64,000 bases of DNA from Heyndrickxia sporothermodurans (GCA_016756695.1 CP066701.1:3492001-3556000); one strand, 5' to 3'; shown: positions 48,467 through 57,895, numbered from the stretch's first letter. Translations and numbers: made by a program. The notes: generated by a model from the sequence alone, not told the origin.

Positions 48467-49078
48467 TTGATTGTTCGGAAGAAAATTGATAAAAAAATAA
48501 AACGAATTCTATCTCCGGTTTTGAAGGAATTTGGATTTTCAAGTATTAACAGCCGAAATTATTACGCACTTCATAATGATTGTATATGGGTTTTAAATAT
48601 TCATCATGTGGGGAAATACACTTCCGAATTATCAGGTTGGCCTGCTCAATCACTAAATGCGACGGTAGGGATATATTATGATTTTATCCCTCCATTATCG
48701 GATGACATTGAAAGGATTGAAAATTTCCCGAAATATTATGAATGCCAATTGCAAATGGAATTATGTTGTCAAAATAATGAAATTTATGACCAAATTACAG
48801 ATAATAAAAAGCTAGAAAGTATATGGTGGTTTCATCCAAATGGAAGTAATATTGAAGATGTAGTTTATGATATTAGAAATGCTTTTGTTAATACAGGTTT
48901 ACCTTGGTTAAAAAAATACTCCAATTTGGAACGCGCCTTTGAAAAGATTGAAGGTGAACTGAATTCGTATCATAAATTTTATAAAGCTAAGTTTTTTGCA
49001 AAATATTTAAATCAATGGGATAAATATGAGAAGTATAACCAATTATTTAAAGTCGAAGCAACTAAATTTGGTGAGTAA
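48467..49078 (+). CDS. DUF4304-like protein
   Basis: A soluble 203-residue protein. The start (ILSPVLKEFGFSSINSRNYYA) followed by a WVLNIHH strand and a GIYYDFIPP strand resembles the DUF4304 family, whose function is unknown. Start is TTG behind AGGGGGGA. It is monogenic, between an AT-rich gap and a terminator. Family placement is tentative. Confidence 0.55.
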   Translation: MIVRKKIDKKIKRILSPVLKEFGFSSINSRNYYALHNDCIWVLNIHHVGKYTSELSGWPAQSLNATVGIYYDFIPPLSDDIERIENFPKYYECQLQMELCCQNNEIYDQITDNKKLESIWWFHPNGSNIEDVVYDIRNAFVNTGLPWLKKYSNLERAFEKIEGELNSYHKFYKAKFFAKYLNQWDKYEKYNQLFKVEATKFGE

Positions 49079-49108
49079 AAGTGAGGGAAATAAATTCCTT
49101 CACTTTTT
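49077..49108 (+). terminator. Terminator of the DUF4304-like gene
   Basis: The arms AAAGTGAGGGAA and TTCCTTCACTTT pair with one G-T pair and are followed by T. Confidence 0.75.
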
Positions 49109-49202
49109 TATTTATTAATCTTTTTCATCTGTCAATATATAAATGGTCATCAAACCAGCTGTTAAGAATATGATAAGGTGAAAAGTTTTTGGAGGTGAAG
49201 TG

Positions 49203-49631
49203 ATGGCGGTTGTAAAAGCGACTGATTCAGATATTGCCCTATTAGCAAGGCTGTTACGAGCGGAGGCGGAAGGAGAAGGCGTTCAAGGAATGCTTCTTGT
49301 CGGGAATGTGGGAATAAACCGAATACGAGCAAATTGTTCCGATTTCAAAGGTTTACGGACGATACCTCAAATGGTTTACCAGCCACATGCATTTGAAGCA
49401 ACCATTCATGGATATTTTTATCAACGAGCAAGAGAAAAAGAAAAACGATTAGCTCGAAGATCCATTAATGGTGAAAGTTTTTGGCCGGCTAAATATAGTT
49501 TATGGTATTTTAAACCACCAGGGGGTTGTCCTTCGACATGGTATGACCAACCATTAGTTGCACGTTATAAGTCTCACTGTTTTTACGAACCGACAGCGGA
49601 AACTTGTCAAAACGTTTATAATACTTTTTAA
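49203..49631 (+). CDS. cwlJ: Spore cortex-lytic enzyme CwlJ
   Basis: A 142-residue SleB/CwlJ-type hydrolase that degrades spore cortex during germination. The conserved LLARLLRAEAEGEGVQGML segment carries the probable catalytic Glu21; GNVGINRIRANC and ESFWPAKYSLWYFKPP are also typical. There is no signal peptide or SleB-type peptidoglycan-binding domain, as expected for CwlJ. GGAGGTG precedes the ATG. CwlJ normally works with GerQ, which is not adjacent; a CotF-type coat gene follows. Confidence 0.9.
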   Translation: MAVVKATDSDIALLARLLRAEAEGEGVQGMLLVGNVGINRIRANCSDFKGLRTIPQMVYQPHAFEATIHGYFYQRAREKEKRLARRSINGESFWPAKYSLWYFKPPGGCPSTWYDQPLVARYKSHCFYEPTAETCQNVYNTF

Positions 49632-49725
49632 TTCGTTTCATGCACACAATTTAAAAAAATGAATAACTCCCATTTCTAAATAAATAATAACATAGTAAAT
49701 ATTTTTATTTATGGAGGAGTTATTT

Positions 49726-50364
49726 ATGGAAAATCAACAAAATCAAAACCATCAGAACATGCATACTGGTAGTATTCCACAGCAAATGAATCATGGCGGC
49801 CATGAAGTTTTAGATGTAGGGGAAGTGTTGTCTGGTGCGATTGGGACAATGAATACCTATACACTTCTTAAAGATCATGTACAGGATCAAGAGCTGCGCG
49901 GGATTCTTGATCGGCAGTATCAATTTATGCAACAAGAATATAATACAACAGTTGATTGCTTTAAGACTGGTCAAGATCCACAAGTACCAACTCAAAGTTA
50001 TAAGATGCAACAAAATAATGACTTTATTTATGGTCTGCAACCATCTCAACCTAAAAAACCGATACAATCTGCCAATGAGCTAACAGATGAATGTATTTCT
50101 GGATTAATGCTTGGAGCTGTTAAATCATCTGCATCGATGAAAGCAGTTGCTGCATGTGAAACGACGAACCCTGTCGTCCGCCGGGTATTAGCAGATTCAA
50201 TTCCAAATTGCATCGAAATGGCTTATGAAATTTCTCTTTATCAAAATAAGCACCATTATTATCAAGTACCACAATTTTCACAACAGGATATGCAACAAAT
50301 GTTAAATGCCTATGCTCCTGCACAAGGAACAATGCAACCACCAAATAATTATATGACTCATTAA
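49726..50364 (+). CDS. CotF-domain spore coat protein
   Basis: A 212-residue protein with a Gln/Asn/His-rich head and tail and a central CotF-type helical domain (DVGEVLSGAIGTMNTYTLLKDHVQD, LRGILDRQYQFMQQEYN, NCIEMAYEISLYQNKHHYY). Such proteins are coat components. GGAGGAG precedes the ATG at 49726. It is on the same strand as cwlJ with 94 bases between. Confidence 0.82.
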   Translation: MENQQNQNHQNMHTGSIPQQMNHGGHEVLDVGEVLSGAIGTMNTYTLLKDHVQDQELRGILDRQYQFMQQEYNTTVDCFKTGQDPQVPTQSYKMQQNNDFIYGLQPSQPKKPIQSANELTDECISGLMLGAVKSSASMKAVAACETTNPVVRRVLADSIPNCIEMAYEISLYQNKHHYYQVPQFSQQDMQQMLNAYAPAQGTMQPPNNYMTH

Positions 50365-50370
50365 GACAAA

Positions 50371-50407
50371 GAAAACACCATTTCAAAAGGAATGGTGTTT
50401 TCTTTCT
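50371..50407 (+). terminator. Terminator of the CotF-type gene
   Basis: Stem GAAAACACCATT/AATGGTGTTTTC with an 8-base loop and a T-rich tail. Confidence 0.88.
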
Positions 50408-50501
50408 TTTGAACATACGTGAAAATATTTCACTTTTTTGCTAAAATATTAAATGATATCTATAATAAAAGAATTTCAGTATGAAAATGAAGGAGAAAAC
50501 G

Positions 50502-51428
50502 ATGGAAAAAGTATTAGTATTTGGACACAAAAACCCGGACACAGATACAATCTGTTCTGCCATTGCTTATGCACATTTAAAAAATAAGTTAGGAATTGAA
50601 GCTGAGCCTGTTCGTTTAGGCGATGTAAATGGGGAAACGAAGTATGCCCTTGATTATTTTAAAATGGAAGCACCTCGTTTTGTTGAAAAAGTTGCAAATG
50701 AAACGAATGGAGTGATCCTAGTTGATCATAATGAACGTCAACAAAGTGCTGACGATATTGATCAAGTAAAAGTACTGGAAGTAATTGATCATCACCGCAT
50801 TGCAAATTTTGAAACGAGTGATCCGTTATATTATCGTGCAGAACCTGTTGGCTGTACAGCAACGATTTTAAATAAAATGTATAAAGAAAACGGTGTAGAA
50901 ATTAGCAAAGAAGTTGCAGGATTAATGTTATCTGCAATTATTTCAGATTCGCTTTTATTTAAATCACCTACCTGTACAGAACAAGACATTGCTGCAGCTA
51001 AAGAACTAGCTAGTATTGCAGAAGTAGACGTTGATAGTTATGGTTTAGCTATGCTTAAGGCAGGAGCGGATTTAAGCGATAAGACGATTGATCAATTGGT
51101 TAGCCTAGATGCAAAAGAATTCCAAATGGGGAACCACAAAGTTGAAATTGCTCAAGTAAATGCAGTAGATATCAATGATGTGTTGAATCGTAAAGAGGAA
51201 TTAGAATCGAAGCTAACATCCGTGATTGCTGAAAAGAATTTAGATTTATTCCTTTTTGTTGTTACAGATATTTTAAATAGTGATTCTACTGCTGTTGCAA
51301 TTGGACAAGCGACAGATGCTGTTGAAAAAGCATTCAATGTGAAGCTAGAAAACAACAGTGCTTTACTAAAAGGTGTCGTATCACGAAAAAAACAAATCGT
51401 TCCACAATTAACAGATGTGTTGAAATAA
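50502..51428 (+). CDS. ppaC: Manganese-dependent inorganic pyrophosphatase PpaC
   Basis: A family II (DHH) pyrophosphatase of 308 residues. Motifs are [24 protein letters not shown], the DHH triad in VIDHHRI and the C-terminal substrate signature [13 protein letters not shown]. The AAGGAG site points to the ATG at 50502; the frame opens at 50481. Confidence 0.96.
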   Translation: MEKVLVFGHKNPDTDTICSAIAYAHLKNKLGIEAEPVRLGDVNGETKYALDYFKMEAPRFVEKVANETNGVILVDHNERQQSADDIDQVKVLEVIDHHRIANFETSDPLYYRAEPVGCTATILNKMYKENGVEISKEVAGLMLSAIISDSLLFKSPTCTEQDIAAAKELASIAEVDVDSYGLAMLKAGADLSDKTIDQLVSLDAKEFQMGNHKVEIAQVNAVDINDVLNRKEELESKLTSVIAEKNLDLFLFVVTDILNSDSTAVAIGQATDAVEKAFNVKLENNSALLKGVVSRKKQIVPQLTDVLK

Positions 51429-51431
51429 AAT

Positions 51432-51461
51432 AAAGTCGGGGATATCCCGACTTTATTTTTA
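51432..51461. terminator. Bidirectional terminator between ppaC and the transglutaminase gene
   Basis: Stem AAAGTCGGG/CCCGACTTT with a 5-base loop and T/A runs on both sides; it touches the stop codon of the minus-strand gene. Confidence 0.88.
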
Positions 51462-53180
51462 ATATTCAACTTTATCTCGTAAATGGGTTTTGTTAAATTC
51501 GTTCATATTTGGTTGGAAATATTTATCGGTATATTTTGCTACAAATTTATCATTTTGAACAAACCCTGCACCCCAAGTTGGATCCATCGTTAACCACTTT
51601 CCATTTATTTTTGCTTCTATCCATGCATGATTTTCTTTTAATAACCCTGTACCGGCTTTTCCAGTTATCACTCTTGCCTCAATATTACTTGCACGTAAAA
51701 GTGCTCCTGCAAGATACGCATAATCTTGACAAACACCTGTTTTTAATTTTAAAGTCTTTAGTGCATTATCATCCCATTCAAATTCATTGTTTTTAAATTT
51801 AGCAACATCATAGGAAATTGTTTTTGCTGTATATTTATAAATTGCTTTTGCCTTGTCAAAATTGTTCTTTTTATCTTTCGTTATTTTTTTTGCTAGATTA
51901 ATAATTTTTGGGTCATCAGACGGAATTCCGCGTGAAGGTAATAAATCTCGTTTATCTTCGTTTGCCATATTCTCGACGGAAAATGATGCAACGGAAAAAT
52001 AACGGAAATAGTTCGATTTTTCCTCTTTAATTTCCGGAACGTTTATCGATACTTCGTATTCTCCTGGACCAAATCGAAGATAAATCGAATCATCAAAATT
52101 AAAGTGTTTTACTGGAATAATGTCAAGTGCTTCATCATTACCTTTTTTTGTTTTTACATAAATATGCGTAGTTTCTTTAGCAAATTTGGCATTTGGATCG
52201 ATTTGCCCTTTTATATGGTAGGTAAGTTTTGCTTGATCTCCACCAAATTGAGGGGTATTGAGTGTAATTCCTCTTTCTTCATAGGTACGATAGTATTCGA
52301 TAGGTTTCATTGTTCGATCGGATTGATTATCGACAAAAAGTGTTGTGCCATATTGATAATAATTTTCTCTTTGCTGATCTGGAACTAAAACATTAATTTG
52401 ATGGATGCCTTTTCCATAAAAAAGAGGAACTTCATAAGAAAATTTCCCATTTTTAATAGAAATTTCGTGTTTCCACTGATTGCTATCCTTTTTTACTTCA
52501 ATCATAATATTCTTGGATGATGTTTGCTCTTTGATCGTTCCCCCAACCGTTATTAATTCCTTCCCTGACATAAAACCGGATTTAATCGTATCGAGGGTTA
52601 ATTGTGCTTCTTGAGCAAACGGGGTATAAGTAAGGTCTCTTTGTTTTATTGGGTTAACATTCACTACTTCAAATGTGGAAAGATCATAATAATAATTTTC
52701 GCGATCTGTTGCAGGAAGCATTACATGTACGGAATATTTGCCTTCCCCATTATAAAAATGGATTTTGTCTGAAAACTGTCCATTTTTTATAGGAATATAG
52801 TATTCTTGTACTGAATTAGAATCAATCACATCGAGAGAACTGACTTTTACCCAAACATATTTTTCTTTTAATAACTCGTGTTTTTCAATTTTACCCGTTA
52901 TTTCAAGTTCTTTATTAACTGCAAAAGCATTATATTTTGGATTGGTAATTGTCGCTCCTACTTTTTCACTATAGTTAGTCAAAGTAATCGGTTTTAAATC
53001 TAATTCACTATTTTTTTCTTTTACAAGCGCAGCATATTTCGCATTTTCTTTTTCTGCCTTTGTTTCTTGTTTGTTTTCTTTCTTGCTGCTTGTTTTTGAA
53101 TTCGCATCATGGCTACATGCGGCAGCAGAAAGAAATAAAACAGAAAGCAGACCATATAAGAATATTTTTTTAATAGGCAT
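51459..53180 (-). CDS. Transglutaminase-like lipoprotein
   Basis: A 573-residue exported protein. The lipobox LSAAAC (Cys near 22) follows a short signal. A Lys-rich linker leads to three similar beta domains, each containing a phrase on the pattern G-x-Y-x-V-x-V-x-x-P-x-x-x-x-x-N-Y (for example near residues 150, 255 and 385). The transglutaminase core is at the end: Cys in GVCQDYAYL near 481, His in NHAWIEAKI, Asp in LTMDPTWG. It may act as a protein cross-linker or peptidase at the envelope. AGGAGG points to the ATG at 53180. Confidence 0.85.
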   Translation of the reverse strand: MPIKKIFLYGLLSVLFLSAAACSHDANSKTSSKKENKQETKAEKENAKYAALVKEKNSELDLKPITLTNYSEKVGATITNPKYNAFAVNKELEITGKIEKHELLKEKYVWVKVSSLDVIDSNSVQEYYIPIKNGQFSDKIHFYNGEGKYSVHVMLPATDRENYYYDLSTFEVVNVNPIKQRDLTYTPFAQEAQLTLDTIKSGFMSGKELITVGGTIKEQTSSKNIMIEVKKDSNQWKHEISIKNGKFSYEVPLFYGKGIHQINVLVPDQQRENYYQYGTTLFVDNQSDRTMKPIEYYRTYEERGITLNTPQFGGDQAKLTYHIKGQIDPNAKFAKETTHIYVKTKKGNDEALDIIPVKHFNFDDSIYLRFGPGEYEVSINVPEIKEEKSNYFRYFSVASFSVENMANEDKRDLLPSRGIPSDDPKIINLAKKITKDKKNNFDKAKAIYKYTAKTISYDVAKFKNNEFEWDDNALKTLKLKTGVCQDYAYLAGALLRASNIEARVITGKAGTGLLKENHAWIEAKINGKWLTMDPTWGAGFVQNDKFVAKYTDKYFQPNMNEFNKTHLRDKVEY

Positions 53181-53311
53181 GCCATTCCTCCTAGTGATTT
53201 CCCACATCTTTATTAGTTATATCACAATTTGGGTAACAGTGAATATAAGCGGAAAAGACTATTTTAAACATATGCTCTTTGAAGGAATAATTATTTTTAA
53301 CTTAATAATAA

Positions 53312-53340
53312 CAAAAAAGACGCACATGGCGTCTTTTTTG
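53312..53340. terminator. Bidirectional terminator downstream of the YpzG-like gene
   Basis: Stem AAAAAAGACGC/GCGTCTTTTTT with a 5-base loop. Confidence 0.88.
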
Positions 53341-53359
53341 TTCATTTCTTGTATGTTCC

Positions 53360-53512
53360 TTACCAAAAATGTGCTTTAGCGTTACTTCTTAAAATGATTG
53401 TGTTTTGAGTAACTTGAGTTTGTCCATTCACTTGAGATTTCGTATGTTTTCTTCTCGTAGTATGATGGTGAAATAGCTCAGAGTGGGGATCCAAATGGTT
53501 TTTATAACTCAT
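53360..53512 (-). CDS. YpzG-type small protein (50 residues)
   Basis: The frame encodes a His- and Arg-rich protein, MSYKNHLDPHSELFHHHTTR..., with the segment SQVNGQTQVTQN typical of the YpzG-like family of Bacillaceae, function unknown and possibly sporulation-linked. GAGGTGA precedes the ATG, and a strong terminator follows on the minus strand, which supports a real gene. Confidence 0.7.
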   Translation of the reverse strand: MSYKNHLDPHSELFHHHTTRRKHTKSQVNGQTQVTQNTIILRSNAKAHFW

Positions 53513-53694
53513 CTAAAATCACCTCTTTGGCAGAATTTATACTTCGAAACATCGATATTCAAATAGAATATCTGTATTATCTTGTGAAGGTTTAACATAA
53601 AAAATACATCAACCTAAAAATTCAATGTTCTATAAAAAACAATGTTATAATTAATTTTATCTAATTGAAAAAATCGTGTTAGGAGTTTTTAAAA

Positions 53695-54447
53695 GTGAAA
53701 TTGGTTTCATGGAATGTTAATGGAATTAGAGCGTGCATAAAAAAAGGTTTTTTAGATTATTTTAATGATATAGATGCAGATATTTTTTGTATTCAAGAAA
53801 CAAAATGCCAAGATGGTCAGGTCACATTAGATATACCAAACTATCATCAATATTGGAATTATGCTGTTAAAAAAGGGTATTCCGGTACAGCTGTTTTTAC
53901 GAAGAAAAAACCTTTATCTGTTAAGTATGGAATTGGTGAGAATGCCGAAGAACCTGAAGGTCGAATTATCACTTTAGAATATGATCAATTTTATTTAGTC
54001 AATGTTTACACACCTAATTCCCAAAGAGATTTAGCAAGATTAGATTTTCGCTTATCTTGGGAGGAGCAGATTCGCGAGTACTTAATTGAACTAGACCAAA
54101 CGAAACCAGTCATTTATTGTGGAGATTTAAATGTTGCTCACAATGAAATTGATTTAAAAAATTCAAAATCGAATATCGGAAATTCTGGTTTCACCGATGA
54201 AGAACGTGAGAAAATGACAAAACTTTTAGGTGATGGATTTGTCGATACGTTTCGATATTTATATCCTGATAAAGAAGGGTCCTATTCTTGGTGGTCATAC
54301 ATGAATAAGGTTAGGGAGCGCAACATCGGTTGGAGAATCGATTATTTTATTGTTTCTAGTAGATTAGTAGAGGCTGTTAAAGATTCACAAATACACTCTC
54401 AAGTATTAGGAAGTGATCATTGTCCTGTCGTGCTTGAGATAAAATAA
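53695..54447 (+). CDS. exoA: Exodeoxyribonuclease III / AP endonuclease ExoA
   Basis: A 250-residue base-excision-repair nuclease. Metal and catalytic motifs are SWNVNGIRA, IFCIQETKC, NVYTPNSQRDLARLDFR, YCGDLNVAH and the final GSDHCPV. Start is GTG behind AGGAG. It is monocistronic with a weak terminator behind it. Confidence 0.96.
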   Translation: MKLVSWNVNGIRACIKKGFLDYFNDIDADIFCIQETKCQDGQVTLDIPNYHQYWNYAVKKGYSGTAVFTKKKPLSVKYGIGENAEEPEGRIITLEYDQFYLVNVYTPNSQRDLARLDFRLSWEEQIREYLIELDQTKPVIYCGDLNVAHNEIDLKNSKSNIGNSGFTDEEREKMTKLLGDGFVDTFRYLYPDKEGSYSWWSYMNKVRERNIGWRIDYFIVSSRLVEAVKDSQIHSQVLGSDHCPVVLEIK

Positions 54448-54463
54448 AAAGAATTTATTAATT

Positions 54464-54495
54464 TACACCCGGCTATACGAGTCTGGTGTTTTTTA
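54464..54495 (+). terminator. Terminator of exoA
   Basis: Imperfect stem ACACCCGGCT/AGTCTGGTGT followed by six T. Confidence 0.65.
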
Positions 54496-54616
54496 TTGGA
54501 TTTTTTTAAAATTACCCGCCATATTTCACTACACGTGAGTTTTTTGAAGGAAATTTACAACTTTTCTCGAATATACTATAGTTGTAATTCAATTAGATTA
54601 CGTTTTGGAGGTAATC

Positions 54617-55384
54617 ATGCAGTTTCCTGTTTATGTGTTAGGTATACACCCTCATTTTTTATTTGAAGCAATTGCTTATTTTATCGGTTTTCGCGTTTAT
54701 TTATATACAAGAAATAAAGAACGAATTCCGATGGACAAAGCGATGTGGGTAATTGTAGGTGCTATATTTGGGGCAGCATTTGGTTCAAAATTTCTTTACT
54801 GGTTTGAAAATCCGATCAAAACGATTGAACAATGGGATAATTTGAAATATATGTTAGAAGGAAAAACAATCGTAGGTGGATTATTAGGAGGACTAATAGG
54901 TGTTGAATTAGCAAAGAAATGTATTGGATGGAAAAGATCAACCGGTGATGACTTCGTTTTGCCTTTAACTGTTGGAATGATGCTCGGAAGAATTGGCTGT
55001 TTTCTTACCGGGATGGATGATCACACATATGGAATAGCAACAACATGGATTACAGGGGTAGATTTTGGTGATGGAATCGAAAGACATCCAACTCAGTTGT
55101 ATGAAATTGCGTTTTTATTTATTTTAATTATCATCCTTCTCACGATAAAAAGGAAGAATGCAATTAAATGGGAAGGTTATTTATTTCAACTTTTTATGTT
55201 GTCCTATCTTGTTTTTCGATTCAGCATAGATTTTATTAAACCTACACCACATCCGTATTTTTCCTTAAATAATATTCAAGTAGCAAGCTTAATAGGAATA
55301 ATCTATTACATTACATTAATGAGAAGAAAACGACAACAGCATCAACATTACATAAAAAGAGAGGAACAAATTCATGCCAAATAG
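54617..55384 (+). CDS. Divergent Lgt-family membrane protein
   Basis: A 255-residue integral membrane protein of the prolipoprotein diacylglyceryl transferase family. HPTQLYE and the core GRIG are conserved, and the seven-helix profile fits. However, the Lgt signature GRIGNFxNxE reads GRIGCFLTGMD, replacing the key Asn, the second Asn and the Glu, and the usual SFHGG loop reads IVGGLLGG with no His. So it is unlikely to be the housekeeping Lgt and may have another acceptor. GGAGGT indicates the ATG at 54617. It overlaps the radical SAM gene by 11 bases, which implies a joint function. Confidence 0.8.
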   Translation: MQFPVYVLGIHPHFLFEAIAYFIGFRVYLYTRNKERIPMDKAMWVIVGAIFGAAFGSKFLYWFENPIKTIEQWDNLKYMLEGKTIVGGLLGGLIGVELAKKCIGWKRSTGDDFVLPLTVGMMLGRIGCFLTGMDDHTYGIATTWITGVDFGDGIERHPTQLYEIAFLFILIIILLTIKRKNAIKWEGYLFQLFMLSYLVFRFSIDFIKPTPHPYFSLNNIQVASLIGIIYYITLMRRKRQQHQHYIKREEQIHAK

Positions 55385-56780
55385 ACCGTATACTTATTAC
55401 GATTTAACGATTAGTATTTGCACAAAGTGTTTGAGGAAAGTAGAAGCGAAAATTATTTTTGAAAATGGAAACGTTTATATGGTTAAAACATGTATGAAAC
55501 ATGGAAGGGAAAAGGTATTAATTTCGACTAATATCGAGTATTACAAATGGTGTCGAGACTTTATTAAGCCGTCTGAAATGCCGCATCGCTGGAATACTCC
55601 AATAAAATATGGTTGTCCATATGATTGCGGCCTCTGTCCAGACCATGAACAACATAGCTGCCTCACTCTGTTGGAAATTACGGAAAGATGCAATTTAAAA
55701 TGTCCAATCTGTTATGCTGAGTCTTCCCCGCAAAAAGGAACTTTTCGATCTTTAGAACAAATTGAGTTTATGTTGAATGCGATTGTTGAAAATGAAAAGG
55801 AACCGGACATTATTCAAATCAGTGGGGGCGAACCGACTATTCATCCACAGTTTTTTGAAATATTAGATCTTGTAAAATCAAAACCAGTTAAACATATTAT
55901 GGTCAATACGAACGGATTAAAAATTGCCAATGATAAAGAATTTGTTAAGCGCTTGGCAACGTATTTACCCGGTTTTGAAATCTATTTACAATTTGATAGT
56001 TTTGAAGCGGATGCATTGAAAGAATTAAGGGGAGTCGATCTTACTAAGATAAGACAAAAGGCGATTGATCGGTTAAATGAATACAATATTTCAACAACAT
56101 TAGTGGTCACATTAAAAAAAGGCTTAAACGATCATGAAGTAGGTAAGATAATCCAATATGGTTTAGAGCAAAAATGTGTTCGGGGTGTTACGTTCCAGCC
56201 AATTCAAAGTGCTGGCCGATTAGAGGATTTCAATCCTGAAACGGATCGCTTAACATTAAGTGAAGTTAGACAAATGATTATTGATCAATCGGGTGTGTTT
56301 GGTGAAAAAGATATGGTTCCAGTCCCTTGTCACCCGGACTCTTTAGCGATGGGTTATGCTTTTAAGAAGGACGGTATTGTTACCCCGTTAACCGGGATGA
56401 TTGACCATAATATTTTATTAGAGGGTGAACGGAATACAATCGTTTTCGAACAAGATGAAAATATTCGCAATATGATCTTTAATTTATTTTCATTGAATCA
56501 TTCACCTAGCTCATCCGCGTTATCCTTTAAAGATTTACTTTGCTGTCTTCCGAAAGTCGATATTCCAGGTGAAATCGGCTACGATAATGTTTTTCGCGTT
56601 ATCATCATGCAATTTCAAGATGCTCATAATTTCGATGTTCGTTCGGTCAAAAAATCTTGTGTACACATCGCTCATCCAGATGGAAGAATTATTCCTTTTG
56701 ATACATATAATTTATTTTATCGGGATGAAAAAGAACTGGAATTAAAAAAAATACAAGAAGAGATCATGTTAACACGTTAA
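55374..56780 (+). CDS. Radical SAM protein related to tetraether synthase (Tes/MJ0619-like)
   Basis: The 468-residue protein has an N-terminal CTKC knuckle (residues 16-19) with a later CMKHG, then an extra metal-cluster motif CPYDCGLCPDH (Cys81, 85, 88), and the radical SAM motif CNLKCPIC (Cys106, 110, 113). QISGGEPTIHPQF follows. This order of motifs is that of the MJ0619/Tes group; archaeal Tes joins lipid chains to make membrane-spanning tetraethers. The chain chemistry in this organism is unknown. Overlap with the Lgt-like gene supports a lipid substrate, but that is inference. Confidence 0.8.
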   Translation: MPNRPYTYYDLTISICTKCLRKVEAKIIFENGNVYMVKTCMKHGREKVLISTNIEYYKWCRDFIKPSEMPHRWNTPIKYGCPYDCGLCPDHEQHSCLTLLEITERCNLKCPICYAESSPQKGTFRSLEQIEFMLNAIVENEKEPDIIQISGGEPTIHPQFFEILDLVKSKPVKHIMVNTNGLKIANDKEFVKRLATYLPGFEIYLQFDSFEADALKELRGVDLTKIRQKAIDRLNEYNISTTLVVTLKKGLNDHEVGKIIQYGLEQKCVRGVTFQPIQSAGRLEDFNPETDRLTLSEVRQMIIDQSGVFGEKDMVPVPCHPDSLAMGYAFKKDGIVTPLTGMIDHNILLEGERNTIVFEQDENIRNMIFNLFSLNHSPSSSALSFKDLLCCLPKVDIPGEIGYDNVFRVIIMQFQDAHNFDVRSVKKSCVHIAHPDGRIIPFDTYNLFYRDEKELELKKIQEEIMLTR

Positions 56781-56823
56781 TTTCAACTTTATAAGAATAG
56801 GATTCTATTAAAGGGGGATAAGA

Positions 56824-57123
56824 ATGAATAACGAAGAAGAGGGAAGTATTAGGCAAAGTGATAAGAAAGATGAAGGGAATGTATGGCTAGGAATTGGAAT
56901 AGGGTTCTTAATTTATTTAATTCCTTCGTTATTTACAATTTTCGGGCTATTTCCGGTGGCTTTTATCGCTCCGATTATACATGTTGCGGCCATTATCTAC
57001 TTTTTCTCCAAGAATAAGAAGATGACTGGAATTGGCCTTTTGATATTCGCTGGTATCGTAATTTTGTTAATTACTGCTTGTTTTGGTTTTGTTATATTTA
57101 GTTTGAATAATTATCAAGGATAA
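56824..57123 (+). CDS. Small membrane protein, unknown function (99 residues)
   Basis: A polar head (NNEEEGSIRQSDKKDEGN) precedes two or three hydrophobic segments (LIYLIPSLFTIFGLFPVAFIA, GIGLLIFAGIVILLITACFGF). AAAGGGGG lies upstream of the ATG. It is 43 bases after the radical SAM gene on the same strand and may share its transcript. No family recognised. Confidence 0.6.
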   Translation: MNNEEEGSIRQSDKKDEGNVWLGIGIGFLIYLIPSLFTIFGLFPVAFIAPIIHVAAIIYFFSKNKKMTGIGLLIFAGIVILLITACFGFVIFSLNNYQG

Positions 57124-57216
57124 ACATAAAGCAGGTAACGGATCACTATAAATTGAAACTTTTCTCAAAAATCCTCGTCTAACATTTATAGTTGTTGTCA
57201 CTTGAAGGGGGTTCAC

Positions 57217-57786
57217 ATGAAAATAAGAATGATCATTACTGCCATTTCCGTTCTTCTTTTAATTGCGATTGTCTGGGCAAGTTATACTTTTAGTCAAATA
57301 AAGAAAACCGCGAGAGAAGAGCCACCTAATGATATTCCATATATACTTATTCTTGGTGCAAAGGTAAATGGAGAAAAAATGTCCAAAGCGTTGACCGAAC
57401 GGGCAAAAGTGGGACTAGAATATTTAAGGGAAAACAAAAATTCAAAGGTTATTGTTACCGGTGGCCAAGGCCCAGATGAGAAAATTACCGAGGCAGAAGC
57501 GCTTCGTCGCTACATGCTTGACAATGGAATATCTGAGGATCGTATTTTAATGGAGGATAAATCCGTTAGCACTTATGAGAATATTAAATTTGCTAAAAAA
57601 CTGTATTCAATTGATGAAGCCGTCATAGTTAGTAGCGATTTTCATTTGTACCGTGCAATCCAATTGGCGACAGAACAAGGGATAAAAGCATACCCACTTG
57701 CCGCAGAGACGCCAAAGGTTGTAAAAGTGAAATTATATGCAAGAGAAATATTGGCCATACTAAAGTGGAAAATTATCGGTGATTAA
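57217..57786 (+). CDS. DUF218 / YdcF family membrane-anchored protein
   Basis: A 189-residue protein with one N-terminal helix and a SanA/YdcF (DUF218) domain: YILILGAKVNG, a TGGQGPDEKITEAEAL segment, STYENIKFAKKL and VSSDFHLYRAIQLA. Members are implicated in envelope functions, with no agreed reaction. GAAGGGGG precedes the ATG at 57217. It could be the last gene of the Lgt-like/Tes-like cluster, although 93 bases separate it from the previous gene. Another DUF218 fragment lies at 63748. Confidence 0.8.
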   Translation: MKIRMIITAISVLLLIAIVWASYTFSQIKKTAREEPPNDIPYILILGAKVNGEKMSKALTERAKVGLEYLRENKNSKVIVTGGQGPDEKITEAEALRRYMLDNGISEDRILMEDKSVSTYENIKFAKKLYSIDEAVIVSSDFHLYRAIQLATEQGIKAYPLAAETPKVVKVKLYAREILAILKWKIIGD

Positions 57787-57794
57787 AGTTTCCC

Positions 57795-57823
57795 TTTACC
57801 GAATATTCAAACTTTGTTAAAAT
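57795..57823 (+). promoter_or_regulatory. Possible promoter of the ABC-F leader
   Basis: TTTACC and TAAAAT are 17 bases apart, 40 bases upstream of the leader ORF. Moderate match only. Confidence 0.45.
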
Positions 57824-57862
57824 GAAAACAATACATTAATAAAAAGGAGTGGTAAAGGTCTT

Positions 57863-57895
57863 ATGAGTATGTCTGTTGTTTTTCAAATGGTTTGA
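57863..57895 (+). CDS. Ten-residue leader peptide of the ABC-F gene
   Basis: ATG to TGA encodes MSMSVVFQMV, with an AAAAAGGAG ribosome site 13 bases ahead. Its start region and middle are both paired in the proposed leader fold, so ribosome position would alter that fold. Confidence 0.65.
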   Translation: MSMSVVFQMV

